A stretch of 64,000 bases of DNA from Dryomyza anilis (Eukaryota > Arthropoda > Insecta > Diptera > Dryomyzidae). Made by a program: the position numbers and the translations under genes. Shown here piece by piece: positions 1-10,766 of the stretch (its first letter is position 1; each line of letters starts with the position of its first letter). The DNA lies in NCBI GenBank assembly GCA_951804985.1, contig OX638131.1, positions 39,029,544-39,093,543 of the forward strand, written 5' to 3'. The notes beneath the pieces were generated by a model, which was not told where the DNA came from, made no database searches, and saw only the letters and a list, made by a program, of their open reading frames with translations.

Positions 1-849
1 CTGTGGTCTCTCTAAATATGAAACCGAAAAGGGGTCAATTCAATATCAATTCATTTAAAGGTTTTATTCCAATTTAAAATGATACTATGAAAGATTTTAA
101 AAAATAATTCAAATTTATTAAATTCAAATTTTATGATACACCCGCATTTAAAATGCAAATAAAAGCAGTAAACGAATTGATATTGGAAAACCGTTTTCAT
201 ATTCATACTTAGAGTGACCTCAGCTACAAAATGTATCAACTTTTTTTAAATGTTCGACCAAAAATTGATTTATTTTTATAATATGTAATATGATATGCAC
301 CTGCATTTCAAATGCAAATAAAAACCGTAAACGAATTGATCTAAAAAAAACTGTTTTCGCACAAATTCTTAAAACGATCGTCCATTCGAATTGTTCCAGT
401 GTGCAATTTTTTTTCAATTTTTGTAGCACGGTGTAATAGATGACTGAAATTCAATTTTTAAATTTGATTTTAATTGTTGATCTAAATTTCTTTATATTTT
501 TATAGTAGTTTTTGAAATTTTAAAACTTTACTTTTTCGATTATATCACTTTTACCAATAACCAATAACACAGGTTAAAAATTGGAAGAATAAAAGGTTAG
601 TTCTATCAACTAACTTCATTCGGTTAAATCGAATGGTTTCCATATTTGCTCGCTGAACTGCCATATTAGCCTATGCACTTGAAATATTAGTCTATACATA
701 CTCCTAATTGGTTGTAGTACAAACTACAACTCTTTGCATTTTGACAATAACAACCGACTAAGCGGTTAAGAGAACCGAATAAGCTGTTGGACAAAGAGTT
801 GATTGGCGCAACAAATCTCTACTCGGTGTGTATAATTTAAATTCTTCGG
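1..849. other. AT-rich intergenic DNA with two upstream-type modules
   Basis: I see no gene here. The stretch is AT-rich. At 134-205 and 292-372 it holds two tandem copies of a module (GATA, a GCATTT/AAATGC dyad, an ATGCAAAT octamer, then GTAAACGAATTGAT). The module is clearly related to sequence about 320 bp upstream of the glycine-rich peptide gene at 7914-8213 and to the mirror position of the gene at 4210. By orientation these copies would belong to a minus-strand gene left of the window edge, or they are relics. Confidence 0.5.
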
Positions 850-1520
850 AATTACATTCATGCAAATTGTACAAAATTATTCTTCTTCTGATGAAGTTGA
901 AGAATCTTTAACGATGTATTTCTTATGTTACTGTAAAAGGATCTCTTTTCGGTTTATTCTGCAATTTAGATCTTATCTCAGGTGAAGTCAAAATGTCGAT
1001 TTTCATTGGTTTGTGGCCAAGATTAAAGTTTTTTCTTAGCTAATCCAATTAAATAATTCATATAACACAATATTTTCAATAAAATTACAACAAACATTTA
1101 TTAAATTACGTTTCCCACTTTACCCCAGAAAATGTTTCCCACTTTATTCCAATATTGCAATTTGCTTATAACTTAGCACAATTTAAGCAAAATTAAATTA
1201 TTTGCAAAACCCGTTTGTATTTTAAAAGACATTTTAAATATATCATCCTAATTAAAAACGACAAAAATTCACACCTTTTGATAGCAAACAATAGCAAACC
1301 ATTCAAAAACATTTATTTTTCACTTGTTCTCGAAACGCAGTAAAAAGGTATTATTTTGATTATAACCATAGATGAAAAAGTTGATGTCATATTAAGAAAC
1401 ACTTAATTTTTTTTATTTTTCTAAGTATAAAAACATGTCCAAAAATTACAATTTCCCATATTAACCCATGTCCCACTTTACCCCAGGTTCCTTCGTATAA
1501 GAAATAAAAAAATATATTAA
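850..1520 (+). repeat. Dispersed repeat R, copy A
   Basis: This sequence recurs at about 31360-31446 plus 32102-32350 and at 50290-50560. Shared landmarks are a stretch around AGGTGAAGTCAAAATG, the string AATAATTCATATAACACAAT, and several variants of CCCACTTTACCCCA. I see no coding potential and no clear terminal repeats, so its class is unknown. It is the longest uninterrupted copy in the window and serves as the empty-site reference for the TIR element inserted in copy B. Confidence 0.6.
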
Positions 1521-2283
1521 AATATAGACAAAAAAATGTTGTATGCTGTTTCTGCAAAGTTTAGCGCTATCCAGCAAACATTTTGTTATATTAGACACCT
1601 TTTTTGCTACTGTTACAGACTTTTTATTTTGAGTTCGAAAATAGTTTTTTTTAGATCTATTTGTTTAAGGTATTTATTTGTTTTGAAATACAAATCATTT
1701 TTTCAAATTACAAAATTATATAAATATTTGGTAAAATATTTGAAATTAGTTAGATTTACTTGATAACTCTCTCAGTATATAGAAAAAAATAATCTACATA
1801 AATATAGCACCCGATATTAATTGCATTCATTAATCAATTCAGCAATTAAATTCACTAATTTAATGAAAACATTTGCTATTCTTCGTTAAATCAGCAATTT
1901 CGTTTGCTAATATAAATATTTGTACGTCAATGCAGCAAAAAATTTACTTTTAAAATAAAATTAAATATTTTCCTTCTTATGTTCATATCGAACACAAAAA
2001 ATGGTATATTTAATAATAGAATTTCTTAATTTTAATGAGGTACTGAAAGAGGACTTAAACTGATTTACTTAAACTGACTTAAAGTGATTAAAAAAAAACA
2101 AAGTAAAAGGAAGCATAGAATTATAGATCAAATCTGATATAAAATATATAGTTTTATCTAATTATGAAATTCGTTGATGTTATGCGATAAATAATAGGTC
2201 CATCTTAAAACTAATATATTTTGTGTTTGACTGGATATAACTTTAGTCAGTTAAATCCGAATTTCATGTGGTTTATTTTAAAA
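1521..2283. other. AT-rich intergenic DNA
   Basis: No gene or RNA feature is supported. Short open frames here are AT-rich and low in complexity. The last 65 bases before the Helitron (from about 2216) recur in inverted orientation at about 16855-16927, so this edge also belongs to an older dispersed repeat. Confidence 0.4.
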
Positions 2284-2629
2284 CTAGCTGGACCCGTGCA
2301 CGACTCGTGCCAAGATTTTGTGAATTCATAGATATAATGCGATTTTATGAATATAAAAAAACATTATTATTATTGTTAATATCAGGGGCCCGTGCTTCAA
2401 TGTCGAAGTTTTTATTAATTTTACAAATGTAGTAACCAAATAATAATTCTCCGCCAAAACAACTTTTCGCAAAGACAATTCAGACAGTAGATTATTTCGC
2501 CGTAGAATTCTCCCCAGAAGAAATCTTCGCCGTAAAATTCTTCCCCATAGAACGCTTTACCGTAGAATTCTTCCCGGTAGAACTCTTCCCGGTAGAATTC
2601 TTCCCCGTAGAGTTTTCCCAGTAGAAGTT

Positions 2630-3275
2630 TTAGTGTAGTTAGTTTTATTGTGGTGAGTTTTAGTGTGTTGAATTTTTAGTTTAGTGAATTTTTAGTGTGG
2701 TGAGTTTTAGTGTGGTGTGTTTTAGTGTGGTGAGTTTTGGTGTGGTGATTTTTAGTGTGGTGAGTTTTAGTGTGGTGAATTTTAAGTGTAGTGAGTTTTA
2801 GTGTGGTGAGTTTTATTGTGGTGAGTTTTAGTGCGGTGAGTTTTAGTGTGGTGAGTTTTAGTGTGGTGAGTTTCGGTGTGGTGAGTTTTAGTGTGGTGAG
2901 TTTTAGTGTGGTGAATTTTTAATGTGGTGAGTTTTAGTGTGGTGAGCTTTATTGTGTAGAGTTTTAGTATGGTGAGTTTTAGTGTGGTGAATTTTGGTGT
3001 GGTGAGTTTTAGTGTGGTGAGCTTTGGTGTGGTGGGTTTTAGTATGGTGAATTTTTAGTGTGGTGAGTTTTAGCGGGGTGAGTTTTATTGTGGTGAGTTT
3101 TAGTGTGATGAGTTTTAGTGTGGTGAGTTTTAGTGTGGTGAGTTTTAGTGTGGTGAGTTTTAGTATGGTGAATTTTTAGTGTGGTGAGTTTTAGCGTGGT
3201 GAGTTTTATTGTGGTGAGTTTTAGTGTGGTGAGTTTTAGTGTGATGAGTTTTAGTGTGGTGAATTTTAGTTTTTT
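2630..3275. repeat. 15-bp minisatellite AGTTTTAGTGTGGTG, array 1
   Basis: About 43 imperfect tandem copies of the 15-mer AGTTTTAGTGTGGTG lie inside Helitron copy 1. Variants include single-base changes (AGTTTTATTGTGGTG, AGTTTTGGTGTGGTG) and 14- or 16-base units. These slippages break the reading frame, unlike the second array. Confidence 0.9.
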
Positions 3276-3440
3276 GTTTCATCTTTTTAGATTGTGTATG
3301 TGCTGAGTTATGTCGTTTTGAAAGTTTAGGTTGTATGGGAGGTACCTCGCCCCTTTGTCCAATCCCGCCCATATATAGCCAATGACACCCTCCGGACTCC
3401 TTAGTTTCATGTGGCAAAATTTCAGTTAAATCGGTTCAGG

Positions 3441-3563
<123 letters not shown>

Positions 3564-3799
3564 TAGATATACGCTGAAGAATTCTCAGAAGAATATAAAA
3601 AGTTATATCCCAAAATATGTAGAAAAACACGAGAATTGCCATATTTTTGATTTACGTAACAACTCAAAATCGTGAGGCATCCTAAAAAAAAAACTGAGTA
3701 TGAGGTAATGATTACAATCTTGACGTCCATCGGAAAATCATACTTAAATCCGCTTATAATTTTTTTGTTGTACTGTGTTATTGGCATGACAAGCATGAC

Positions 3800-4209
3800 A
3801 TGTACGTTTCACTTGGTATCATTTGTGCGTTAACAGTTTTTCTAGATTAATGCGTTTACGGTTTATTGTTGCATTTGAAATACGCGTGCCTATCATATTT
3901 TCATAATACAAGAATACATTATTTAATATTCATTTAATATTTTTTGTTGTTCTTTTTTATTGCTTTCTTTGTTCATTTTGCGTTTACGTCAATCCGAATT
4001 ATCAGGTCTGGTAACAAAATTCTAAACTAAATAGTGCAACTAAAATCTCACCATACAACTTTGCAATTGTTAATTATTTTTTCTATGCAGTGATTTCGTT
4101 TTTTTCTCCCATACTCTCAGTAGGTGACGAAAGTTGTTGAAGTTTTGATTCTGTATAAAAGCGTTGAGCGCATCTCAAAAATCATACAGTTCGTCTTAGA
4201 ATTCTCACC
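3800..4209 (+). promoter_or_regulatory. Upstream region of glycine-rich gene A
   Basis: This region is homologous, in inverted orientation, to 8214-8630 upstream of gene B. Conserved landmarks are a module at 3826-3900 (CTAGATTAATGCGTTTACGG and a GCATTT dyad), the block around TTTTTGTTGTTC, and the block GGTCTGGTAACAAAATTC near 4005. Conservation extends about 400 bp beyond the coding region, so the whole transcription unit was duplicated, not only the ORF. Confidence 0.6.
4154..4192 (+). promoter_or_regulatory. Core promoter of gene A (TATA plus initiator)
   Basis: TATAAAAG lies at 4154-4161 and ACAGTTCG about 34 bases from its first T, at the usual distance for an arthropod initiator. The interval between them is nearly identical in the three glycine-rich genes. 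The predicted 5' leader is only about 22 bases before the ATG at 4210. Confidence 0.8.
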
Positions 4210-4521
4210 ATGAAATTGATTATTGTACTTTGCGTTTGCATTGCAGCAGTCTGCGCCGGAGGTTATGGCCAAGATGGAGTCGGTATTGGCGCCGGTATTG
4301 GTCTTGGTGGCGCACATATTGGAGCTGGCATAGGAGCTGGTCATGGTCATGGCGTTGGAGCTGGTATTGGAGCTGGCTTAGGAGGCCATGGAGCTGGTAT
4401 TGGAGCTAATGTTGGAGCTGGCCATGGAAACCATGGAGGCCATGGTGGAGCAGGTATTGGAGCCGGTATTGGACTTGGCGGTGCACATATTGGAGCCGGT
4501 GTAGGTGCTTATGGCCGTTAA
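4210..4521 (+). CDS. Secreted glycine-rich repeat peptide A (103 aa)
   Basis: An intronless ORF of 103 residues. Residues 1-16 form a signal peptide (MKLIIVLCVC, then IAAVCA), so the product is probably secreted. The mature part is almost entirely Gly, Ala, Ile, Val and His in short repeats such as GAGIG, GAHIGAG and GHGG, and ends in AYGR. The ATG is fixed by a conserved CTCACC context shared by the three paralogs. A TATA/initiator promoter precedes it, and AATAAA lies at 4551-4556, 30 bases after the stop. Gene B is its tail-to-tail neighbour and about 90 percent alike. Glycine- and histidine-rich secreted peptides of insects include antimicrobial and cuticular or secretory proteins; I cannot choose between these roles from sequence. 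Confidence 0.8.
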   Translation: MKLIIVLCVCIAAVCAGGYGQDGVGIGAGIGLGGAHIGAGIGAGHGHGVGAGIGAGLGGHGAGIGANVGAGHGNHGGHGGAGIGAGIGLGGAHIGAGVGAYGR

Positions 4522-4550
4522 TTTTAGAAGACTTTAATGTGATACCTATA

Positions 4551-4556
4551 AATAAA
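4551..4556 (+). terminator. Polyadenylation signal of gene A
   Basis: AATAAA lies 30 bases after the stop codon. The same block CCTATAAATAAAATCA is present downstream of genes B and C on the other strand. Confidence 0.75.
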
Positions 4557-4589
4557 ATCATACTTATCTCCACCAATAAAACTCGAAAA

Positions 4590-5828
4590 TTTTATTTACT
4601 TCAAAATTCAGTTAATTGTCTATATTTTTTATATATAGCGGCTTTAATGCAGGGCTGTGCTGTCGCTGTCCCATCCATCCGGATTTTTTTGGATTTAAAA
4701 AAAATCCATTATTTTTTTGGACTTTTTTGGATTTTTTTTGGATTTTATTGAATTTTTTGAATTATAAAATAGGAAATATATTTGTGGTTTTCAGAGTACG
4801 ATATATTTTGTGAAAATTTAAGAATTTGATATGAACCAACAAATTGAAAAAAATTATTAGGACCACTGCTGAATGTAATCTCTAGAGAAGTTGATACTGA
4901 AATCATTCATATACTATATTAACCAACATAGCCAACATACTTATAAGCCAAAATAGGCCTTTATGTTGATCAAAATAATTTAATGATATAAATAGCTAGA
5001 TGTAGTCTCCGAAACTATAGATTTAATTCAAGCCAATTCTAAGCCAATTTTTAAAGCGGTAGACATTGATTAAATCTATTAGGTTCAGAAGAGTTGTCCT
5101 GTTGTAAAGAAGACATTCAAAATAGATTTGATCAGGCACTTAGGCTGTTTCATTTTTTTCGCCCATATGACTAATTCAGTATATTCAAGAAGCGATTCCC
5201 TAACTCCGTATCGACTACAATTAACGACAAATATTGTTAGGAGGTATTCCGTACACAGTTCGCTATGATATTTATCTTCTGCTGTCATCGTTAAGAATTT
5301 ACCGAAAATTGTCGATACGATAGAGTTGAACATTTTTTGGTTGTTAGCCAGCTTACTTTTCAACAATTTAAACGATTTTTGTTGTTTAAAATTTTCCCAA
5401 TTTATTTGTGTACATAAAATGCATTAAAAGTTATGGAATCACTTTTTTCATAACGATCGCTATCGCAAGCGACAATTGTCGGTAGTTAGCGATATCGAAT
5501 ATTATCGTTATGGAGTTACGGAACCGCGCTACAGATCCAAAATGGTGAATTTTTCCAGAAAGTATGTTTTAACCAAAGGTCATCGACTCTATGCTTGAAA
5601 ATTAAATGAATGTGTGGCTCACAACAGCAAAGCACAAGTACTGTCAAAACAAAACACAAACAAGACGTAGTTGTAGTGAAGATGTCTATAATGATGTGCA
5701 CAACAAATTCAAATACTAAAATGAACTGCTTATGACACTGATTGCTCAGTGCACTTTTCTATTTGTATCATTCTTACTCTAAGGAATTTTCGTTAGTATT
5801 GATATATAAAAAAAATTTAAAAGAAAAC
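4590..5828. other. Intergenic DNA without a supported gene
   Basis: 4640-4760 is T-rich with repeated GGATTTTTTTGGA-type runs next to GCAGGGCTGTGC, which could be one end of a hAT-like relic, but I find no partner end. On the minus strand 5085-5366 holds an open frame of 93 residues with mixed composition; I recognise no family and see no promoter, so I do not call a gene. The remainder is AT-rich. Confidence 0.4.
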
Positions 5829-5939
5829 CTGTTGGGAAGGTTAGATCACATGGGAAATTTTGAAGTAGGGATATTGTGATAGTTGGTGTGATTAAGTTAG
5901 TAAGAATTATGTAAGTTATAGTCGGTGCAAGCCGACATA

Positions 5940-7221
5940 AGGACTGCGTCGAATAAAATTGTCCGTTACATATCTTCCCATAATGTGCTATTGCAAGATT
6001 CTAATTAAACAAATTTGATCATAGTAGCTCTGAATTAAATGGCAGAAAATAATTTGTGTCAGTTATAGTCAATACAAAATTTATTTAACGCGAAAATGGC
6101 AAACGAAGTGGAAGTGCGAGAAAATATAATTAAAATTTTTCAAAAAGAACCTAGTTGGTCTCTTAAAAAAATTGCCAAGGAGGTAGGGGCTAACCCTAAG
6201 ACCATTTCTCGCGTTATCAACCGCTTTAAGGAAGACCTGAGTATTGTTCGGAAGAAAGGTTCTGGTAAAAAAAGGCCCACATGATCGTGAAAAGTCGAAG
6301 AAGGTTGTGAATATTTTAAAGAAAGATCCAAGAAATTGCCGAGAAAGGCGGATTGCTCAGAATCTTTCGTGCGCAGGACTAAGAAAGAAGCTGGGCTGAA
6401 GACGTACAAGGTCCAAAAAGTTCCGGATAGAAATGCCGTCAAGAATGAAACCGGAAAACAACGAGCTAAAAAGCTGAACCAAGATTTTTTTAAAAATTCG
6501 ATTGCTGCATAATGGACGACGAAACTTATGTTTTAGCGGACTTTTCTCAGCTACCTGGGAGGAATTTTATACAGCCGATTCTCGAGGAAATGTCGCTGAA
6601 AAATTCAAATAAAAAAAAAATGACAAAATTCCCACTGAAATTCCTTGTTTGGCAGGCAATTTGCAGTTGTGGAAAAAGGAGCAGCTCATTTGTGACATCG
6701 GGTACAATTAATAGCGAAATATATGTGAAGGAATGCTTGCAAAAGAGATTGCTTCCATTTTTACGCCAACATGAAGTGTCTACATTTTTTGGCCTGATCT
6801 CGCTTCATGTCACTACAGCAAAACGGCCTTAGAGTGGATTCAACAAAATGCAGTGATTTTGGTGCCTAGACAAGCCAATCCACCAAACTGTCCAGAACTC
6901 AGCCTGATTGAGAGATACTGGGCTTTAGTAAAAAGGGAGATGAAGACAACAATAAAAGTGGCCAAAGACCTTCAAGACTTTAAAAGAAAGTGGTCTTCAG
7001 CAGCTGTGAGGGTGTCGGACACTACCATTACAACATTAATGGAAGGGGTTCCGGAAAAATTAAAACTTTTTATCAAAAAATATTAATTTCAGGTTTTTTT
7101 ATATTTTTTTTAAATCTAAAAATATTTTGCAAAATAAAATATTTTATTCTATAAAAATTCGATTACTATATTTCTAGATTTTTTCATTTTTGTAGCGGAC
7201 AATTTTATTCGACTCAGTCCT
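5940..7221 (+). mobile_element. DD37E Tc1/mariner element, copy 1
   Basis: A 1282-bp element with terminal inverted repeats AGGACTGCGTCGAATAAAAT / ATTTTATTCGACTCAGTCCT and TA duplications at 5938-5939 and 7222-7223. The TIR is about 28 bp with one or two mismatches. It lies inside a TATACCCTACAC repeat. It encodes one broken transposase and is the longest of three copies in the window (others at 15469 and 39292). Confidence 0.9.
6096..7086 (+). pseudogene. Tc1/mariner transposase, frameshifted
   Basis: The product would bind the TIRs and cut and paste the element. The N-terminus (6096-6284) is a helix-turn-helix: WSLKKIAKEVGANPKTISRV. The frame then breaks at a run of seven A bases near 6270. 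The catalytic core continues in other frames: MDDETY (first Asp, near 6512), WPDLASCHYS-like sequence near 6795 (second Asp, frame broken between 6790 and 6832), and LIERYWALVKRE near 6910 (Glu). I count 37 residues between the second Asp and the Glu, i.e. DD37E. Several further indels make it inactive. All three copies are broken near the same homopolymer, with different A-run lengths. Confidence 0.8.
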
Positions 7222-7789
7222 TATATACCCTACACATTGTGATAATGTGTGCGGTGAACACTGAAAAAGGTGCATAGGACACCAGGGTATACACATCCTG
7301 AAAATACCTACAAACTTGAAATCGCTGAATGATTTTCTTTCATTTGATTCCCATTTGTTCAATGGGTAGGTATACCGAATTTGGATTTATTTAGAAAACC
7401 ACACGTCAGTTCCCGAGAAAATATTATTTTCATATATTTGGGCATAAAGGCAATATATATTTGGCCAACAAAGTTCACTTAAACTCGTATAAAGTAAAAT
7501 TCATCCGTAGATGTTAATTTTATAAAGTATTTGAAGATAAGTGGTCATGCCAATTTTCTTGTTGGTACAGCGTAGATAAAGGTAATCTAAATTATAAGTT
7601 TCATTGATCTATTTCTTTTAATATCTCTTGTACTCGTGATTTCAACAGACAGACAGAGAGACTGACGGACAAACAAACGGAAACGACTCAGGAGGTCAAG
7701 AATATGCATACTTTTCATAACGGGGATGCTGGGTGTTACAAACGACGTACCAAACTGAATATACCCTTTCACTCTTAGTGTAGGGTATA

Positions 7790-7860
7790 ATTAATATTAT
7801 TATATAAAAATGTAGACAATTTACTGACTTATGAAAGAAATAAAATTTTCAAGTTTTATT
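7790..7860. other. Short AT-rich spacer
   Basis: Sequence between the TATACCCTACAC repeat and the 3' end of gene B; nothing is recognisable. Confidence 0.4.
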
Positions 7861-7878
7861 CGTGGAGATAAGTATGAT

Positions 7879-7884
7879 TTTATT
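7879..7884 (-). terminator. Polyadenylation signal of gene B
   Basis: AATAAA on the minus strand, 30 bases past the stop of gene B, in the same sequence context as in gene A. Confidence 0.75.
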
Positions 7885-7913
7885 TATAGGTATCACATTA
7901 AAGTCTTCTAAAC

Positions 7914-8213
7914 TTAACGGCCATAGGCACCTACACCGGCTCCAATATGTGCACCGCCAAGTCCAACGCCAGCTCCAATACCTGCTCCATGACCTCCATG
8001 ACCAGCTCCAACATTAGCGCCAATACCAGCTCCATGACCTCCTAAGCCAGCTCCAATACCAGCTCCAACACCATGACCATGACCAGCTCCTATGCCGGCT
8101 CCAATATGTGCGCCACCAAGACCAATACCGGCGCCAACACCGACTCCATCTTGGCCATAACCTCCGGCGCAGACTGCTGCAATGCAAACGCAAAGTACAA
8201 TAATCAATTTCAT
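7914..8213 (-). CDS. Secreted glycine-rich repeat peptide B (99 aa)
   Basis: Intronless, 99 residues, closely matching gene A: an identical 16-residue signal peptide region, GGYGQDGVGV at the start of the mature part, the same GAGIG/GAHIGAG/GHGHGVGAG repeats, and the same C-terminus GVGAYGR. Against A it lacks a short GNHGGHGGAGIGAGI-like piece, consistent with repeat-unit loss. The coding region, promoter, 400 bp upstream and the 3' end are all duplicated, and the two genes converge tail to tail. Function is unknown. Secretion is inferred from the signal peptide, and histidine-glycine runs could bind metal ions. Confidence 0.8.
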   Translation of the reverse strand: MKLIIVLCVCIAAVCAGGYGQDGVGVGAGIGLGGAHIGAGIGAGHGHGVGAGIGAGLGGHGAGIGANVGAGHGGHGAGIGAGVGLGGAHIGAGVGAYGR

Positions 8214-8230
8214 GGTGAGAATTCTAAGAC

Positions 8231-8269
8231 GAACTGTATGATTTTTGAGATGCGCTCAACGCTTTTATA
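8231..8269 (-). promoter_or_regulatory. Core promoter of gene B
   Basis: On the minus strand TATAAAAG (8269-8262) is followed about 34 bases later by ACAGTTCG (near 8235), matching gene A almost base for base. It argues that gene B is transcribed like gene A. Confidence 0.8.
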
Positions 8270-8640
8270 CTAAATCGAATCTATAACAATTTCGTCAGCT
8301 ACTGAAAATATGGGACAAAAAACAAAATCACTGCATAGAAAAAACATTAAAAATTGCAAAGTTGTATGGTGAGATTTTAGTTGCATTATTTAGACTAGAA
8401 TTTTGTTACCAGACCTGATATTTCAAATTGACGTAAACGTAAAATGAACAAAGAAAGCAATAAAAAAGAACAACAAAAAATATTAAATGAATATTAAATA
8501 ACGTATTCTGGTATTATGAAAATATGATAGGCACGCGCATTTCAAATGCAAATATGAACCGTAAACGCACTAATCTAGAAAAACTGTTAACGCACAAATG
8601 ATCCCAAGTGGAACGTACATGTCATTATTGTCAGAACAAT
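8270..8640 (-). promoter_or_regulatory. Upstream region of gene B with octamer module
   Basis: Inverted homologue of 3800-4209. The module at 8527-8600 contains GCATTTCAAATGC and the octamer ATGCAAAT at 8546-8553, the consensus for POU-domain factors. The octamer is degraded in the gene A copy (ATGCAAC) but intact in the two copies at the window's left end. Confidence 0.5.
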
Positions 8641-8976
8641 AATTTTATTTTAAAATGCTTAAATCTTAAAAATATTGGTTTACATATAAGAATATGTACT
8701 TGGGAACATTGAAATATATACACTTTATTTGGATTAATTTACAAAAGTTGTTGGTGTATATTATTTACACAAATAAAATATGTTTGCATATTTTTTTTAA
8801 ATATTAATTCGCACCTAAACAAACTTAGTGTGTACAAACTAAGTGTTTTTGTATTGACTAAATATTATATATGGCTGTAACCACCTCCTTCCTTATCCTG
8901 TCCTAATTCATCCTTTTTCTGGTTACTCATACGTCCCTATATCACACAGACCCAAACTTCATCAGTCTAATGTATA
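8641..8976. other. AT-rich intergenic DNA
   Basis: Nothing recognisable; AT-rich with a few A and T runs. Confidence 0.4.
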
Positions 8977-9930
8977 AAAGGTTTTTCAAATGGAACGCTA
9001 CAAAGGTAGAGCCACAGGGACTACAAACGACGCCATATTTCTTGCCGCTCTTTTGACATTTCTCTTCAGTAAGGTATGCCATTTCATAATCAAAAGATTT
9101 GCGAGCCAACAACGAGTCAAAATTATTAAAATTTACTACCAAAATTCGGAGTCAGTGGCCTCAACGTTAAGAGCGCAACGTTCAATTTATTGTCGTCATA
9201 ATCGTCCTAGCAGATCAACAATTGAGCGTCTAGTGGAAAAATTTGAATCCACAGGCACAGTACAAAATATTCCCGTGCCAGTGAGACAAAGAAGTGCCCG
9301 TAGTGTCGAGAATATTGCTGCCGCTGAGGCTTCAGTTGAAGAAAGCCCAAATGTGTCTCTCACACGTCGTTCTCAAGCGTTGGGCATCTGTGTGACGTCC
9401 TTGTGGCGAATTTTGCAAAAAGATCTTGGCCCTTACATCCTTACAAAATCAAATTGACGCAAGAACTGAAGCCGCTTGACCACCAGAAGCGTCGTATGTT
9501 CGTGAATTGAGCTGAGCAACAACTTGAAAATGATTCGGATTTTCATCGAAAAATCATCTTCAGCGATGAGGCTCATTTCTGGCTGAATGGCTTCGTCAAT
9601 AAACAAAATATGCATTATTGGTCAGACAGCAATCCACACGTACTCCATGAGTCTTTATTGCAATCCGAAAAAATTACTGTTTGGTGCGGTTTATGGCCGA
9701 CGGCGTCATTGGGCCGTACTTCTTCCGTGATGATCAAGACCGGCACGTTACTGTGAATGGGAATCGCTACCGTTCAATGATAACCGAATATTTTTGGCCC
9801 CAATTGGATGATATGGACTTGGAGGACATATGGTTCCAACAGGACGGCGCCACAAGCCACACAGCGAATGCCACAATCAATTTATTGGAAACCAAGTTTG
9901 GAGAAAGTGTTATCTCATGAAATGGTCCAG
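8977..9930 (+). pseudogene. Mariner-like transposase relic, family 2, copy 1
   Basis: The left terminus near 8977 (GGTTTTTCAAATGGAACGCTAC) matches the left terminus of the minus-strand copy at 25047. The coding part is in pieces: 9090-9457 (helix-turn-helix region with NRPSRSTIERLVEKF and TRRSQALGI), then after a break near 9440 a segment with FSDEAHFWLNGF near 9565 (first catalytic Asp), then after a frameshift near 9690 a segment with FFRDDQDRHVTVNGNRY and IWFQQDGATSHT near 9835 (second Asp). The third acidic residue is missing because the element is cut off near 9920-9940, where a fold-back cassette begins. It cannot be active. Confidence 0.75.
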
Positions 9931-9939
9931 TCGATTCAA

Positions 9940-10440
9940 AAAATTCAAAAAAATGAAAAATGTTGTCATGCTAAAAGGGCGAATCTTTTCGTTTTTTTGC
10001 TATAACTCTTTATTAGTGCAGTATAAAATAATGGTGTAAAGGCATTTATTGTTTGTTTCCAAAGCACCTATCAATTGGCATTATTATTTGAAAATAATTT
10101 GCCAAACATTATTCTTGCTAAAAATAAAAATTAAAAAAAATAATTTAAAATAATGATTACGATCGATAGGTGCTTTAAAAAAAAAGAATTAATACCTTTA
10201 CACTACTATTTTATATTGTACCAGTAAAAAGTTATGGCAATACAAACGAAAAGATTCGCCCAACATTTTTCAATTTTTTGAATTCGCCCTTTTGGTTTTG
10301 TCTTTTGTGGCTAGAAATATCCAACAAAACAACACACGAATTTTGCACAGTATACTTGAGGAAAAACTACATTGAAAAAATGTAAAAAAACGCAAATGTT
10401 AAAAATAACAAATTCGCCCCTTTGACATGATAGTGTCGCT
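9940..10440. mobile_element. Fold-back cassette, copy 1
   Basis: Two long inverted arms face each other. The left arm begins near 9962 with CATGCTAAAAGGGCGAATC. The right arm ends near 10262 with GAAAAGATTCGCCC. Both contain AAAGCACCTATC / GATAGGTGCTTT near the centre. A further flank (10275-10440) ends with TTCGCCCCTTTGACATGATA. The whole block recurs in opposite orientation at 12762-13265. There is no coding capacity; the RNA or single strand could form a hairpin with arms over 100 bp. Confidence 0.7.
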
Positions 10441-10757
10441 ATAAGCATCGATTTTGAGAAACTGCATAAAAAGGGCGAATTCAGTTCAAATCAGAATAGT
10501 CGAAATCTTAAAGTGTGAAAATTGTGAACAAAGTTGTTTATTTTTGTCTTTCCTTAACGTTTTTTTAATTTGGTGAAACGATTAACTGTGTTGGACACAC
10601 CTTGTATGTATTTCCCAGCAATTTTAATGGGTGAGTTAGTGGTGCTGTATGGAGTTGTGTCAAAGCTTGACCATGATTTGATTACCCAGTACTAAAAATA
10701 TATTTTAATCCCAGCTGGAAACCCACTTTTATTCTTCTGCACTTTAAAATTCGTCAC
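10441..10757. other. Intergenic DNA
   Basis: No supported gene. It starts with sequence like that bordering the second fold-back cassette and is otherwise unremarkable AT-rich DNA up to the SINE. Confidence 0.35.
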
Positions 10758-10766
10758 ATTTAACTG

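Larger units (their letters stand above)
5829..7789 (+). repeat. TATACCCTACAC-type dispersed repeat (subfamily Q), interrupted by a mariner
   Basis: The left part (5829-5939) and right part (7222-7789) together match the uninterrupted copy at 42248-43017. It starts near GTTGGGAAGGTTAGATCACA, passes through GTCGGTGCAAGCCGAC, carries TACCCTACACAT, a CAGACAGACAGA tract, and ends TGTAGGGTATA. The mariner at 5940-7221 sits exactly at the TA in the middle, so this repeat is older than the mariner. No coding capacity is evident. Confidence 0.75.
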
